Shown: positions 7,840 to 15,735, counted from the stretch's first letter. The stretch: 64,000 nt of DNA from Streptomyces erythrochromogenes (GCF_036170895.1 NZ_CP108036.1:186001-250000); one strand, 5' to 3'. Numbers and translations are program-made. The notes: generated by a model not told the origin, from the sequence alone.

Positions 7840-8160
7840 TCAAGCCGCGGCCGGTGGATTCGCTGATTCGGCAGCGCGGCGGTATTCGGCGTTGAGGCGC
7901 TGTGCGTCTTCGAGCTGGTCTTCGAGGATGACGATGCGGCAGGCGGCCTCGATGGGGGTGCCCTGGTCGACGAGCTCGCGGGCGCGGGCGGCGATGCGCA
8001 GCTGGTAGCGGAAGTAGCGGCGGTGTCCGCCGGCGGAGCGGAGCGGGGTGATGAGGCGGTGTTCGCCGAGGGCACGGAGGAAGCCCTGGGTGGTACCGAG
8101 CATGTCGGCGGCTCGCAGGCCCTGTCGCTGCCGGGTTAGCCGGTCGCCGGACAGGCACAA
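7840..8160 (-). CDS. MerR-type helix-turn-helix regulator (small)
   Basis: The 106-residue protein contains a MerR-like winged helix: LRAADMLGTTQGFLRALGE, then LITPLRSAGGHRRYFRYQLR, followed by the helix RARELVDQGTPIEAACRIVI and a coiled-coil-like tail. The G-G-H-R-R-Y/F signature of MerR DNA-binding domains is intact. In Streptomyces such small regulators are, as I recall, often found close to cold-shock genes; here the cold-shock gene lies 3.3 kb away, separated only by the IS21 element. No effector domain is present. The exact start is uncertain because the first 15 residues do not look conserved. Confidence 0.8.
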   Translation of the reverse strand: MCLSGDRLTRQRQGLRAADMLGTTQGFLRALGEHRLITPLRSAGGHRRYFRYQLRIAARARELVDQGTPIEAACRIVILEDQLEDAQRLNAEYRRAAESANPPAAA

Positions 8161-8210
8161 GCCGGGCAGACAGGACCGGGCGTTGACGATCCAGAGACCA
8201 GGGTGACCTG

Positions 8211-8600
8211 ATGGACACGATGAGCGTCAACGTCGCAACCGTCCGCTCAGCCACATCCGTCGCCGGCGCACGCGAGAGCGCTCGGGCTTTCCTCGACCGC
8301 CTCGTACACCCGATCGCGACCGAGGCGGCCAACACCGTGGTACTGGTCGTCTCGGAGCTCGTCACCAACGCCCTGCGCCACGGAGGCGGCACCTGCACCC
8401 TGGACCTGACCGCGCACCCGGACAGCATCGAGGTGACCGTCCACGACCGCAGTCTGCGGGCCCCGCGTATGCGCACCCCCGACCTGAACGGCGGCACCGG
8501 AGGATTCGGCTGGCCGCTGGTCAACCGCCTCGCCCGCGCCACCGCGGTCACCCGCCGCGCGGCCGGCGGCAAGACCGTCAGCGCCCTCCTCGCCCAGTAA
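8211..8600 (+). CDS. RsbW/SpoIIAB-like ATP-binding anti-sigma kinase
   Basis: The 129-residue product has an HATPase_c fold typical of Streptomyces anti-sigma factor/serine kinases. The N-box is SELVTNALRHGGG (about residues 48-60), the G1-type Asp lies in DRSLRAPRM, and the G2 box is NGGTGGFGWPLVNRLA. Such kinases bind a sigma factor or phosphorylate a STAS antagonist. An ATG at 8220 is an equally possible start. No cognate sigma or STAS gene is adjacent, the nearest being at 15-16 kb. A divergent MerR-type gene lies 50 bases upstream. Confidence 0.88.
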   Translation: MDTMSVNVATVRSATSVAGARESARAFLDRLVHPIATEAANTVVLVVSELVTNALRHGGGTCTLDLTAHPDSIEVTVHDRSLRAPRMRTPDLNGGTGGFGWPLVNRLARATAVTRRAAGGKTVSALLAQ

Positions 8601-8850
8601 CGCCAAGCCGCCGACGTCGACCGGGGCAACGGGCGCCCGCGTCGGCCTGGCCGAGCACGGTCATCAAAGGCGGCACCCGCCGTCGAGGCCGAATGCGGCG
8701 CTGGAGCTCGGAGGTGAGGCCGACCCGGGCGTTGTGGGAGGCCGACGACGTTGCCGCGGCACGTCCGTAGACACCTCCCGGCCCCCAGGTGAGAGCCCCG
8801 CGTGGTGTTGTCGGTGACACTCGCGCGGGACCCGTCCACGGACTACGACC

Positions 8851-9117
8851 TGGCCCCGGATCCACAAGCGCCTGCCGGGCCTGCCCCGCCTGCACGCCGA
8901 CGACCAGTGCGTGCTCCTGTGGCTGGTCGACGAAGACGGTCGGAGGGGAGAGCCTCTCCTGTCCGCGCTCGTCACGGTCGGAGACCGCCAGATACACCCC
9001 CAGTTCCCGGCCGTAGCCGAACAGCTCGGCTGGACGAACCCGGTCGCCACCCGTCCGCACACCGGATGGAGCTACGAAGTACTCAGGGTCCACCAGCACT
9101 GGCGCCACCGACGCTGA
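8851..9117 (+). pseudogene. C-terminal remnant of an unrecognised actinobacterial protein
   Basis: A coherent reading frame without a proper start runs WPRIHKRLPGLPRLHADDQC, then VLLWLVDEDGRRGEPLLSALV, GDRQIHPQFPAVAEQLGW and GWSYEVLRVHQHWRHRR to a stop at 9115-9117. It reads like the end of a real protein of a kind common as hypothetical proteins in Streptomyces. Upstream the frame loses coding character, so the N-terminus has been lost or frameshifted. I do not know the function. Confidence 0.45.
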
Positions 9118-9133
9118 ACCGACCGGGTCGCGG

Positions 9134-9174
9134 CCCTGGGCAAGCCCCCCCCCCCCGGACGGGCTTGCCCAGGG
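9134..9174. terminator. Strong stem-loop with a 12-C homopolymer in its left arm and loop
   Basis: Arms 9134-9147 and 9161-9174 form a perfect 14-bp stem. A run of twelve C residues (9145-9156) spans the end of the left arm and the loop. A further direct copy of the right arm core follows at 9182-9193. It sits just after the fragment ending at 9117 and could act as a bidirectional terminator. Confidence 0.55.
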
Positions 9175-9327
9175 TCTCCTCGGGCTTGCCCAGACGCGCT
9201 GGCTTGCCCGGCCGCCAAGTTCCTCATCTGGACCTCGCTGGACCGGGGCCCTGGCGGGGGCGCAGCCGGGCCGACTGGGTCTCCGGGTTAGCTTTCGGAG
9301 GGTTTCGCGGATGGCGGAGGGTCAGGA

Positions 9328-9554
9328 CTAAGGGTGGCCGACCAGGGCGGTGATGAGCTTGCGGGCCTGGTCGTGGTCAGCCGCTTCGCGGCCGTCGCGC
9401 AACGTTGCCGGGGGGTGCTCGGCTCGATGTCGCTGCCCTTGATCACCTTGGCGAACTCGGCGTCGAACCGCTCCTTGCTCGCCGCCATCGTCGAGCTCGG
9501 CGGTGAGCTGGAGCTCCCAGATACCCGTAACGGGCGCTTCAGGGGCTCGGTCAT
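9328..9554 (-). pseudogene. Decayed small gene with two frame changes
   Basis: Coding-like segments in different frames line up in order: MTEPLKRPLRV, IWELQLTAELDDG (second frame), ASKERFDAEFAKVIKGSDIE (first frame again) and GREAADHDQARKLITALVGHP (second frame), ending at 9328-9330. Together they would make a protein of about 70 residues. The start at 9554 lies 17 bases after the stop of the gene upstream, so it was once the last gene of that minus-strand operon. Function unknown. Confidence 0.4.
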
Positions 9555-9571
9555 CCCAGAAGGCTGCGCGG

Positions 9572-9961
9572 TCAGCGCCGGCCGCCGCCGATGCGTCGGT
9601 CGTCGGCCAGTGCGGTCAGCGGGCCGAACTCGCGGGCAAGCTGGTTCCACGTCAATACCTCGCCACAGCGGGCCGGGAACTCCTTCGGGTTGAACTCGGG
9701 CATGGTCCAGGTGCCAGTGCCCCGGTCCCGCAGCCACAGGTCCCCGTCACCGTCGACCACAGTCGGCGGGACCCGTACGGGCTCGGCCTGATCGGTGGGC
9801 TCCCAGGTGATCCGGCCCGGGTGGGAAACGCGGCGCAGCTCGGTGGTGGCCAGCCGTGCGGCCAAGTCACGGGTGGACTCTTCGGCGTCCTTGACCGACT
9901 CGAGTCGGAATGCGTCGTCAAGTACGGGCAGGGCTGGATTCTTGCTGCGCTTTGAACTCAT
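9572..9961 (-). CDS. Hypothetical protein, 129 residues
   Basis: The ATG at 9961 gives a protein starting MSSKRSKNPALPVLDDAFRL; an upstream in-frame start at 9991 is possible but lacks support. The middle is ATTELRRVSHPGRITWEPT and PPTVVDGDGDLWLRDRGTG, the end TMPEFNPKEFPARCGEVLTW followed by NQLAREFGPLTALADD. It looks soluble, with no signal peptide or membrane span. I do not recognise it. It follows a 52-codon gene (9997-10155) by 35 bases and precedes the decayed gene at 9328-9554, forming a small minus-strand operon. Confidence 0.6.
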   Translation of the reverse strand: MSSKRSKNPALPVLDDAFRLESVKDAEESTRDLAARLATTELRRVSHPGRITWEPTDQAEPVRVPPTVVDGDGDLWLRDRGTGTWTMPEFNPKEFPARCGEVLTWNQLAREFGPLTALADDRRIGGGRR

Positions 9962-9996
9962 ACGCTGACTACCTCCGGTGGGGGGCGTCACATCCG

Positions 9997-10155
9997 TTAT
10001 GGCACCCCGTAGAGGAACACGGTATCCGAGGCGGGAGCCGGGCCGGCTACGACCACTGTCCAGATGGAGACGCTGGCCAGGTCCTCGGCGTCGACTTCGC
10101 CCAGGTAGTCCTCGATGCCCTCGCGCAGACCGTCGGCCTTCTCGTCACCGGTCAT
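9997..10155 (-). CDS. Small hypothetical protein, 52 residues
   Basis: From ATG 10155 the product is MTGDEKADGLREGIEDYLGE, then VDAEDLASVSIWTVVVAGPA and ending TVFLYGVP. The acidic amphipathic first half and hydrophobic second half read as a genuine small protein. No ribosome binding site is obvious. It is the middle gene of a likely minus-strand operon, starting 5 bases after the stop of the Cys-rich gene at 10161-10370. Confidence 0.5.
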   Translation of the reverse strand: MTGDEKADGLREGIEDYLGEVDAEDLASVSIWTVVVAGPAPASDTVFLYGVP

Positions 10156-10160
10156 GGCGG

Positions 10161-10370
10161 TCAGTCGGCCCGACCCGCGAACGTGAGGCCACGTGCGCGG
10201 GACAGGTCGGCGCAGCGGATCCCACCGCCCTGATGCCACTCCAACACCGGCCTCACCGCGTCGCCGTGCTCGGGGCACCTGGAGACCGGGACCACACCGC
10301 CGCAGTCGTGCCGCGCACAGGCGCAGGCCACCCGACCCGGACCCGCGTGCGCGATCCCGTGGCGGGCCAC
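10161..10370 (-). CDS. Possible small Cys/His-rich protein
   Basis: A 69-residue frame contains CACARHDCGGVVPVSRCPEH, then GDAVRPVLEWHQGGGIRCAD and ends LTFAGRAD. Five cysteines and several histidines suggest metal binding, and I recall similar short Streptomyces proteins with CPxHG-x-x-VRPV-x-x-WHE motifs. The true start may be later than 10370. A 23-bp direct repeat (10321-10343 and 10432-10454) overlaps its beginning, so the 5' end may have been duplicated or rearranged. Confidence 0.4.
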   Translation of the reverse strand: MARHGIAHAGPGRVACACARHDCGGVVPVSRCPEHGDAVRPVLEWHQGGGIRCADLSRARGLTFAGRAD

Positions 10371-10454
10371 CCCGCCCGCCGGCCCCCGGGGCGGCAGTGC
10401 CGCGCAGGTCGGCGGGCCAGGCCAGCGTCAGGCGCAGGCCACCCGACCCGGACC
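10321..10454. repeat. 23-bp direct repeat pair
   Basis: The 23 bases at 10321-10343 recur exactly at 10432-10454, 111 bases apart, in a very GC-rich stretch. The copy at 10432 lies between two minus-strand genes, the other inside the small Cys-rich gene. Confidence 0.7.
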
Positions 10455-10481
10455 GGAAACCGGCCCGTGCAGGAGGAGCCG

Positions 10482-11007
10482 TCATGCCCTCTGGGCACCC
10501 GACTGCTTGATCAGGCGCAGCCCGGGGAGTTGGACGATCGGGGCCATCTGGGTTCCGCCGGCGATGTACGCAAGAATCGACGAGCCGCCGGGGAGGCATG
10601 CGGTCGCTTCATCACGGCTGAGCCAGATCAGGACCGACTCCGAGGTCCGCGGGTAGTCGAAGGCCCACCCGCCCTGCTCGGTGCAGGTTCCGATCCGCAG
10701 GGTGTACTGCCCGCCCTGTTCCGACCCCTGCGGCTCGGTCAGGGAAAGGGACGCGTCGCCCTGCGGGGCGGCCCAGACTCCTGGATAGTCCGTGTACGGT
10801 CCGGAGACGGAGCCGGCTGCCGCCAGGAGAACGACGAGGGCCGCGGCCCCCGCTGCTTGGGCGGCGCGGGGCGAACCCCGCCCTTCGGCCCGGACAGCTG
10901 CGAGCGTGGCCGCGCAGGAGGCGAGCCCTACGACGACGCAGCAGACGAGCCACATGCCCGCGCGCCCTCCCCCGGACCCGCGTACGGCACCCCAGAGCGG
11001 CGGCATT
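10482..11007 (-). CDS. Truncated paralogue of the membrane protein at 37.4-38.3 kb
   Basis: One or two membrane segments (MWLVCCVVVGLASCAATLA, then AAALVVLLAAAGSVSG) precede a secreted-type domain: YTDYPGVWAAPQGDASLSLT, GGQYTLRIGTCTEQGGWAF, ILAYIAGGTQMAPIVQLPG, ending KQSGAQRA. This domain is closely similar to that of the product of 37414-38265, which has about three additional N-terminal spans and a 35-residue C-terminal extension. Similarity begins at the MWLV segment (10955); the bases upstream are unrelated, so the N-terminus looks lost, perhaps when the IS21-type element at 11.1 kb arrived. ATG 11007 and ATG 10955 are possible starts. Function unknown. Confidence 0.55.
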
Positions 11008-11040
11008 CGGCCGATGCGGCGCTCAGGCGTGATGGCGCTC

Positions 11041-11160
11041 GTTGAATCTCCCCAGGTGCCGCTCTTCAGGTGGCCAAACCTGCTCAAGTGATCTCCCCAC
11101 CCTTTGCGTGATCCTTGTCGGCGTGTCGAACTGGTGTCGGCGTGTCGTGGAGAGCCTGCG
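11041..11160 (+). mobile_element. Probable left end region of the second IS21-type element
   Basis: Short repeated units lie just before istA: two copies of GTGTCGGCGTGTCG about 18 bases apart (from 11120 and 11138 approximately) and three CTCCCCA-type repeats at about 11048-11098. IS21 elements carry such multiple repeats at their ends. I could not find a convincing inverted partner near 13.68-13.72 kb, although TGACCTTGTCGGC there is a direct match to TGATCCTTGTCGGC here. The exact termini are therefore unresolved. Confidence 0.4.
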
Positions 11161-12557
11161 TGAGCACGGAGTTCGGCCTGTTTGAAGGGCCCTGGATGCT
11201 CACCTGGGAGGAAGACGTGGATGCTCACGCACTGCGTCGCCAGGGCTGGTCGATCTCGGCGATCGCCCGGCACCTGGGGCACGACCGCAAGACGATCCGC
11301 GCCTACTTGAACGGCGAGCGAGTCTCCGGCTATCGACGTCAATCGCCGGACGCGTTCATGCCCTTCTTGGAGTACTGCTGGCAACGGCTGAGCGATGACC
11401 CCCATTTGTGGGCCTCGACGCTCTTCGACGAAGTGGTGGAACTCGGCTATTCGGGCGGCTACTCAACCTTCACCCGGGCTCTGCGGCGATACAAGGCGCG
11501 ACCCCACTGCGAACCATGCCGGGCTTCGAGCGGCCGCGACGTGGCGATCATCGCGCATCCTCCGGGCGAGGAGATCCAGTTCGACTGGGTCGAGCTCCCG
11601 GATCCGCCCGCGGAGTGGGGCGTCGGCACCAACGCGCATCTCCTCGTCGGCGCCCTGGCCCACTCAGGACGATGGCGGGCCGTGCTCGCGGAGGCGGAGA
11701 CCTTCCCGCACTTGGTTCAGTCCATCGATGCCGTGCTGCGGCGCCTGGGCGGAACGGCCCGGCGATGGCGCTTCGACCGGATGGCCACCGTCTGTCACCC
11801 GCCGACCGGACGGATTCTTCCGGCGTTCGCCGCCGTCGCGAAGTACTACGGAGCCGGCATCGACATCTGCCCGCCCCGGCGGGGCAACCGCAAGGGCGTC
11901 GTTGAGAAGGCCAACCACTCAGCGGCCCAACGCTGGTGGCGAACCGTCCCGGACGGCATCAGCATCGAGGCAGGCCAGAACGGCGTGGACAAGCTGGCCG
12001 TCCAGATGGACAGCCGCAAACGCAAGCTCGACGGAGCCTCGACCACGGTCGCCGCGCTCGCCGAAGCCGAGCCGCTGCTGGACCTGCCGACCCGCCCATT
12101 CCCCGCCGAGCTGGAGCAGACCCGCGTCGTCAGCCCGCAAGGACTCGTCTCCTTCGCCGGCAACTACTACTCCGTCCCGCCCGGGCTGACCGGCGCCCAC
12201 GTCACGGTCCGGATCCGCCTCGGCGAGGACGACCTGCACGTGGTCACCGCCGGCCGCGCGGTCATCGCCCACCACCGCCGGGCACCGGACGGAGCCGGGC
12301 AGACCATCCGGGACGCCGGACACGTCATTGCCCTCGAACGAGCCGTTCTCGCCTCGTTCTCCGACAAGGCTCCCTGCCGCACCAAGGTCCGCCGGCCCCC
12401 GTCGGCTGCGGCCCAGGCGGAAGCCGAAAAGCTTCGCGGCCGACCTGAAACAGACGTCGCGAACCGGGTCGTCATCGACCTGTCTCACTACGCCGCCGTC
12501 GCCGACCGGCTCCGGCAGGCCCCCACCCACGAAGACCAGGAGCGTGAGAGTGAGTGA
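11160..12557 (+). CDS. istA: IS21-family transposase IstA (second element)
   Basis: From the GTG at 11160 the product is 465 residues (an ATG at 11115 would add 15). The N-terminal HTH is DAHALRRQGWSISAIARHLG with HDRKTIRAYL. The DDE triad is visible: IQFDWVE (Asp142), WRFDRMATV (Asp206) and RKGVVEKAN (Glu249). A C-terminal beta domain (VSPQGLVSFAGNYYSVPPG) follows. It shares little with the transposase of the first element and belongs to a different IS21 subgroup. The frame is intact. It overlaps the next gene. Confidence 0.93.
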   Translation: MSTEFGLFEGPWMLTWEEDVDAHALRRQGWSISAIARHLGHDRKTIRAYLNGERVSGYRRQSPDAFMPFLEYCWQRLSDDPHLWASTLFDEVVELGYSGGYSTFTRALRRYKARPHCEPCRASSGRDVAIIAHPPGEEIQFDWVELPDPPAEWGVGTNAHLLVGALAHSGRWRAVLAEAETFPHLVQSIDAVLRRLGGTARRWRFDRMATVCHPPTGRILPAFAAVAKYYGAGIDICPPRRGNRKGVVEKANHSAAQRWWRTVPDGISIEAGQNGVDKLAVQMDSRKRKLDGASTTVAALAEAEPLLDLPTRPFPAELEQTRVVSPQGLVSFAGNYYSVPPGLTGAHVTVRIRLGEDDLHVVTAGRAVIAHHRRAPDGAGQTIRDAGHVIALERAVLASFSDKAPCRTKVRRPPSAAAQAEAEKLRGRPETDVANRVVIDLSHYAAVADRLRQAPTHEDQERESE

Positions 12558-13356
12558 CACCATGCCGATGAGCGAGGCCCGCCGCTACCAGCAGCTGCGA
12601 GGCCACCTCTCCTATCTGAAACTCAACGACGCCGCCGAAGCCCTTCCCCGCGTCCTGGACCAGGCCCGAGCCGAGCGGATGACCCTCACCACCGCCCTGG
12701 AGAAACTCCTCGAGATCGAAGTCGAGGCGACCGAGGCCCGCAAACTCTCCTCCCGACTGCGGTTCGCCTGCCTGCCAGAGCCATGGACCCTCAACGACTT
12801 CGACTTCGCCGCCCAGCCCGGCGTCGACGAGAAACTCATCCGCGACCTGGCAACCCTGAGGTTCCTCGACAACGCCTCCAACGTCCTGCTGGTCGGCCCG
12901 CCCGGCGTCGGCAAAACGATGCTGGCCGTCGTACTCGCCCGCTCCGCGGTCGATGCCGGCCACCGCGTCTACTTCACCACCGCCGCCGAACTCGCCGCCA
13001 AGTGCCACAAGGCCGCACTCGAAGACCGCTGGTCGAGCATCATGCGGTTCTTCGCCGGACCCCGCCTGCTCGTGATCGATGAACTGGGCTATCTCCCGCT
13101 GCCGGGCGACGGCGCTTCGGCCCTCTTCCAGGTGATCAACCAGAGGTATCTGAAGTCGAGCACGATCCTCACGACCAATGTCGGTATTGCAGATTGGGCA
13201 GGCGCCTTCGGCGACGCGACTGTCGCCGCGGCGATGCTAGACCGGCTCCTTCACCGAGCCGCCGTCGTCGGCATCGACGGACCGTCCTACCGTCTCCGCT
13301 CGCACCAGTCCCACTCCGACAACCTCCGCAAAGGGGTGACCGGACGTGCTGGTTGA
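12550..13356 (+). CDS. istB: IS21-family helper ATPase IstB (second element)
   Basis: The GTG at 12550 overlaps the istA stop by 8 bases (ATG 12562 is an alternative) and gives 268 residues. Walker A is LLVGPPGVGKTMLAVVLAR and Walker B is LLVIDELGYLPL, with the sensor ILTTNVGIADW and an arginine-finger region near AAMLDRLLHRA. It is the AAA+ partner of the transposase. The family and length are normal. Confidence 0.93.
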   Translation: MSDTMPMSEARRYQQLRGHLSYLKLNDAAEALPRVLDQARAERMTLTTALEKLLEIEVEATEARKLSSRLRFACLPEPWTLNDFDFAAQPGVDEKLIRDLATLRFLDNASNVLLVGPPGVGKTMLAVVLARSAVDAGHRVYFTTAAELAAKCHKAALEDRWSSIMRFFAGPRLLVIDELGYLPLPGDGASALFQVINQRYLKSSTILTTNVGIADWAGAFGDATVAAAMLDRLLHRAAVVGIDGPSYRLRSHQSHSDNLRKGVTGRAG

Positions 13357-13675
13357 ACTCCGGGCCTGCCCCATCTGCTGGACCCAGTTTCAGGTCAACC
13401 CCCAGGCAACCCGCCACACCTACTGCACCCCCCGCTGCAAAGCCGAAGCAGCCAGGCGACGACGCCGTGAACGCGATGAAGCCGTCAACGCAGCGGAAAC
13501 CGGTGTGGTCACGCGGCAGTCACCGGCACCCACACCCCTGACGCCTACAGCTATCCGCAACTGCCCGCACTGCGACAAACCCGTCACCATCGTGGCGCTT
13601 CTCGCCACTCCCGAGGCCGCGCGGCCCACCATCCCCGCAGCGAGTCCCGACGTCATCCCCATGCGTCGCGGCTGA
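13346..13675 (+). CDS. Zinc-ribbon protein carried as third gene of the IS21-type operon
   Basis: The 109-residue product starts with a GTG inside the last codons of istB (11-base overlap). It has a CPICWTQFQ...YCTPRCKAEAARR zinc-binding module (C-x2-C ... C-x3-C), a Pro/Thr-rich linker, and a second pair NCPHCDKPVTIVALLA. Short zinc-ribbon genes directly after istB are, as I recall, found in several actinobacterial IS21 elements, but their function is unknown; DNA binding or target selection is a reasonable guess. The overlap implies translational coupling. Confidence 0.75.
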   Translation: MLVELRACPICWTQFQVNPQATRHTYCTPRCKAEAARRRRRERDEAVNAAETGVVTRQSPAPTPLTPTAIRNCPHCDKPVTIVALLATPEAARPTIPAASPDVIPMRRG

Positions 13676-13720
13676 GCGACCGTACGTCACTGACCTTGTC
13701 GGCCTCAGGCGGCGGCAGGG

Positions 13721-14080
13721 TCAGTCGGCGTTCGCGAACCAGGCGCCGATGTTGTTCCACATAAAGGCGTCCTTCCAGTCCGGGCGCCCCTTGGCCCAGC
13801 TGTTCAGGGCGGCGATCACTTTTTCCTGGGAGACCGTCCGGGTCTGGTAGTGCTCTGCCGCCGTCCCGTCCCGGAACTCCAGCTGATAAGTGTTGTCATC
13901 CCTCAGCCACACCTGCACATACCAATCGCCGGCCGCCGCATCGTCGACTCGCTCGACGATCACGAAGGCGTTGCCCCGCCCGAGGTTCGCCACCATCCGG
14001 CTCAAGGCCGTGGGCCACGGATTCCTCACCTGACGACCGTGCTCGTCTCTCGCTTGCAGCATGGCCCGATCATCCCCCAC
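13721..14080 (-). CDS. Hypothetical protein, 119 residues
   Basis: The product reads MGDDRAMLQARDEHGRQVRN, LSRMVANLGRGNAFVIVERV, then DWYVQVWLRDDNTYQLEFRD and KVIAALNSWAKGRPDWKDAF, ending GAWFANAD. An internal ATG at 14062 may be the real start. The alternating beta strands (FVIVERV, YVQVWLRD, TYQLEFRD) followed by a helix resemble small immunity-like proteins of actinobacteria, but no specific family is recognised. It is monocistronic; a 15-bp hairpin lies just upstream. Confidence 0.6.
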   Translation of the reverse strand: MGDDRAMLQARDEHGRQVRNPWPTALSRMVANLGRGNAFVIVERVDDAAAGDWYVQVWLRDDNTYQLEFRDGTAAEHYQTRTVSQEKVIAALNSWAKGRPDWKDAFMWNNIGAWFANAD

Positions 14081-14133
14081 AGCTCTGACACCCGAAGAGC
14101 AACCACGTCACGCCCGCGCTCGCTCCCCACGTT

Positions 14134-14166
14134 CCCCAGTTGGTTCACTCCGTGAACCAACTGGGG
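14134..14166. terminator. 15-bp perfect inverted repeat with 3-base loop
   Basis: Arms 14134-14148 and 14152-14166 are exactly complementary around a 3-base loop. It lies 54 bases upstream of the minus-strand gene at 13721-14080 and upstream of plus-strand fragments. It could be a terminator for readthrough or an operator; there is no T-run. Confidence 0.5.
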
Positions 14167-14359
14167 CGAAGAGTAGCTCTGAGGAAAATTCGGGATCGGC
14201 ATCAGCCGCAGCTGCGATCGCCGGCGTCGCCGAGCTGGAGCCAGGACTCGGACCTCATGCCGTCGTGGCGCAGCGACACAGCGGTGCTGCCGACCCCTCG
14301 CACCCGGCACCTTCATCCGTTCCACCGCGGCGGCAAAACCATCACCGCCACCTCGCCGC

Positions 14360-14455
14360 CCAAGGCAGCCCTCCCCCGGCTGCCTGACGACCGTCGCCAA
14401 CCCGAGCAGCACGCGGGCCGGCCACAGCCGCACCGGGGCCTCCAGGACCAGCGGG
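14360..14455. repeat. Long repeat, copy 1 (copy 2 at 16782-16865)
   Basis: About 85 bases, including the core CGAGCAGCACGCGGGCCGG, are repeated with a few changes at 16782-16865. On the minus strand both copies encode a similar peptide, VRLxPARVLLGLA followed by R-x-PGEG. Copy 1 lies before an N-box kinase fragment, copy 2 after one. It may be a remnant of a duplicated minus-strand gene. Confidence 0.5.
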
Positions 14456-14473
14456 CACACCCCGGCGGCGACA

Positions 14474-14674
14474 ATGAGCTGCGAGCAGGCCCGAGAGCAC
14501 GCCCGGCGCGTGCTGGCCGATTGCGGCGCACCGGAGGCTGTGGTGACGGACCTGCTGACGGTCGTGAGCGAACTCGTCGCCGACGCGATCCGGCACGCGG
14601 GCGGCGTGACCGGCTTTGACATCCACCGCCGGGCCGGCCAGCTCGTCATCGAGGTCTCCGACCAGTGCCTATGA
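14474..14674 (+). pseudogene. Truncated RsbW-like kinase (N-box only), copy 1
   Basis: The 66-residue product has the helix and N-box half of an HATPase anti-sigma kinase (EQAREHARRVLADCGAPEAV, then VSELVADAIRHAGGVTGFD) and stops after VIEVSDQCL. The G1/G2 boxes and the last about 60 residues of the domain, which close over ATP, are missing. In the N-box the usual Asn of ELVTNA is an Asp (ELVADAIRH). It can hardly bind ATP normally. A second, similar fragment lies at 16559-16801. Confidence 0.6.
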
Positions 14675-14809
14675 CTGCCGCCCTGCCCGCCTACGCCTCC
14701 CGCCCGTAGCCTCCGGTGCGGGCCCCGCCCCCATGGCGTCCCTTCCCCTGGCGTCATGGGGCAGGTCCGTCCGCACGACGGGCTGGCGTCCGGACCCGTA
14801 GGGCACCCG

Positions 14810-14843
14810 CACACCCGCCTCCCCGGCCGGGGAGGCGGGTGTG
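14810..14843. terminator. 34-base perfect palindrome
   Basis: Bases 14810-14826 and 14827-14843 are exact reverse complements with no spacer, giving a 17-bp cruciform-capable palindrome. It lies after the kinase fragment and before the STAS gene at 15047 and probably terminates transcription. Confidence 0.6.
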
Positions 14844-15046
14844 CGACACAGCCCCCGGCCCCGGCGCTCAGGCCGCCACCCCCGGGTACCGGACCTCAGG
14901 ACGGCGGCCCAACGCGTAGTCAATCGCCGAGCCAGACGTTGTCCAGGGCGGACCTCTCGACGCCACGCACCCGTGACCGCGCGCACCCTCGCGCAGTTCC
15001 CCGGGCGACCCCCGTCGGCTTCCACTCCCCTGAAGCACGGAGAACC

Positions 15047-15484
15047 ATGCGCCTGTGCAGCCGCCTCCAGACCGAGGACAACCTGCTCCTGATCACCCTG
15101 AACGAGCCGATCGGCACCGAGCAGCGGGCCGCCCTGGCCCAGGCCGTCGACCAGCTGGTCGGCGAGCACCGGCCCGCCGGCCTCGTGTTCACCCTCGGCC
15201 CGGTGGCGGGCACGGCGGCCGTGGTGTCGGTCATCCTGCGGACCTACCGGCACCGGGCCAAAACCGGCCTCCCCATGGCCGTGGCCACACCACCGGCAGC
15301 GGTCCGGTACCTGATCCGAGCGAACCAGCCCGCGCTGCCCGTCCACACCGACACCGACGACGCCCTGAGCGCCGTCCGCGCGCCGGTGCGCCGACAAGCC
15401 GGCGTCGACGGTCCCCGAGCCGTGACACCGGAAACGACGGGCACGGCTGTGACGGAACACCGAGCCGCAGGTCAACGGGCATAA
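15047..15484 (+). CDS. STAS-like protein, 145 residues
   Basis: ATG 15047 follows a GGAG site. The product starts MRLCSRLQTEDNLLLITLNE and continues TEQRAALAQAVDQLVGEHRP, AGLVFTLGPVAGTAAVVSVI, then LPMAVATPPAAVRYLIRANQ. The order strand-helix-strand-helix and the V-I/L-R-x-Y-R-x segment fit a divergent STAS (anti-sigma antagonist) fold, but the usual D-S-S-G phosphoacceptor motif is absent (GPVAGTAA in its place). It may be a non-phosphorylatable or unrelated alpha/beta protein. Two clear STAS genes follow on the same strand. Confidence 0.6.
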   Translation: MRLCSRLQTEDNLLLITLNEPIGTEQRAALAQAVDQLVGEHRPAGLVFTLGPVAGTAAVVSVILRTYRHRAKTGLPMAVATPPAAVRYLIRANQPALPVHTDTDDALSAVRAPVRRQAGVDGPRAVTPETTGTAVTEHRAAGQRA

Positions 15485-15735
15485 GAGGCGGCGTTTCCGG
15501 CTGCTTCGCTGGCTTTTGGGACGGGTGCGTGCCACGCTCGAAGGACTTCCAGCCTCGTCTGGTGAGAGACCTTCGCGCCACCGGCTGATCACCACGGGTG
15601 GTCGATGGAGGGTGCGGGTGGGCTCGCTCGGCTATGCGCGGCGCCGTATGCCGCGCGCTTGACGGCCTTCTCCGCCCCGACAACAGGGGAGCCGACCGTA
15701 AAGAGGCTCCGATCCCGAAACGGGGCGGACACCGT

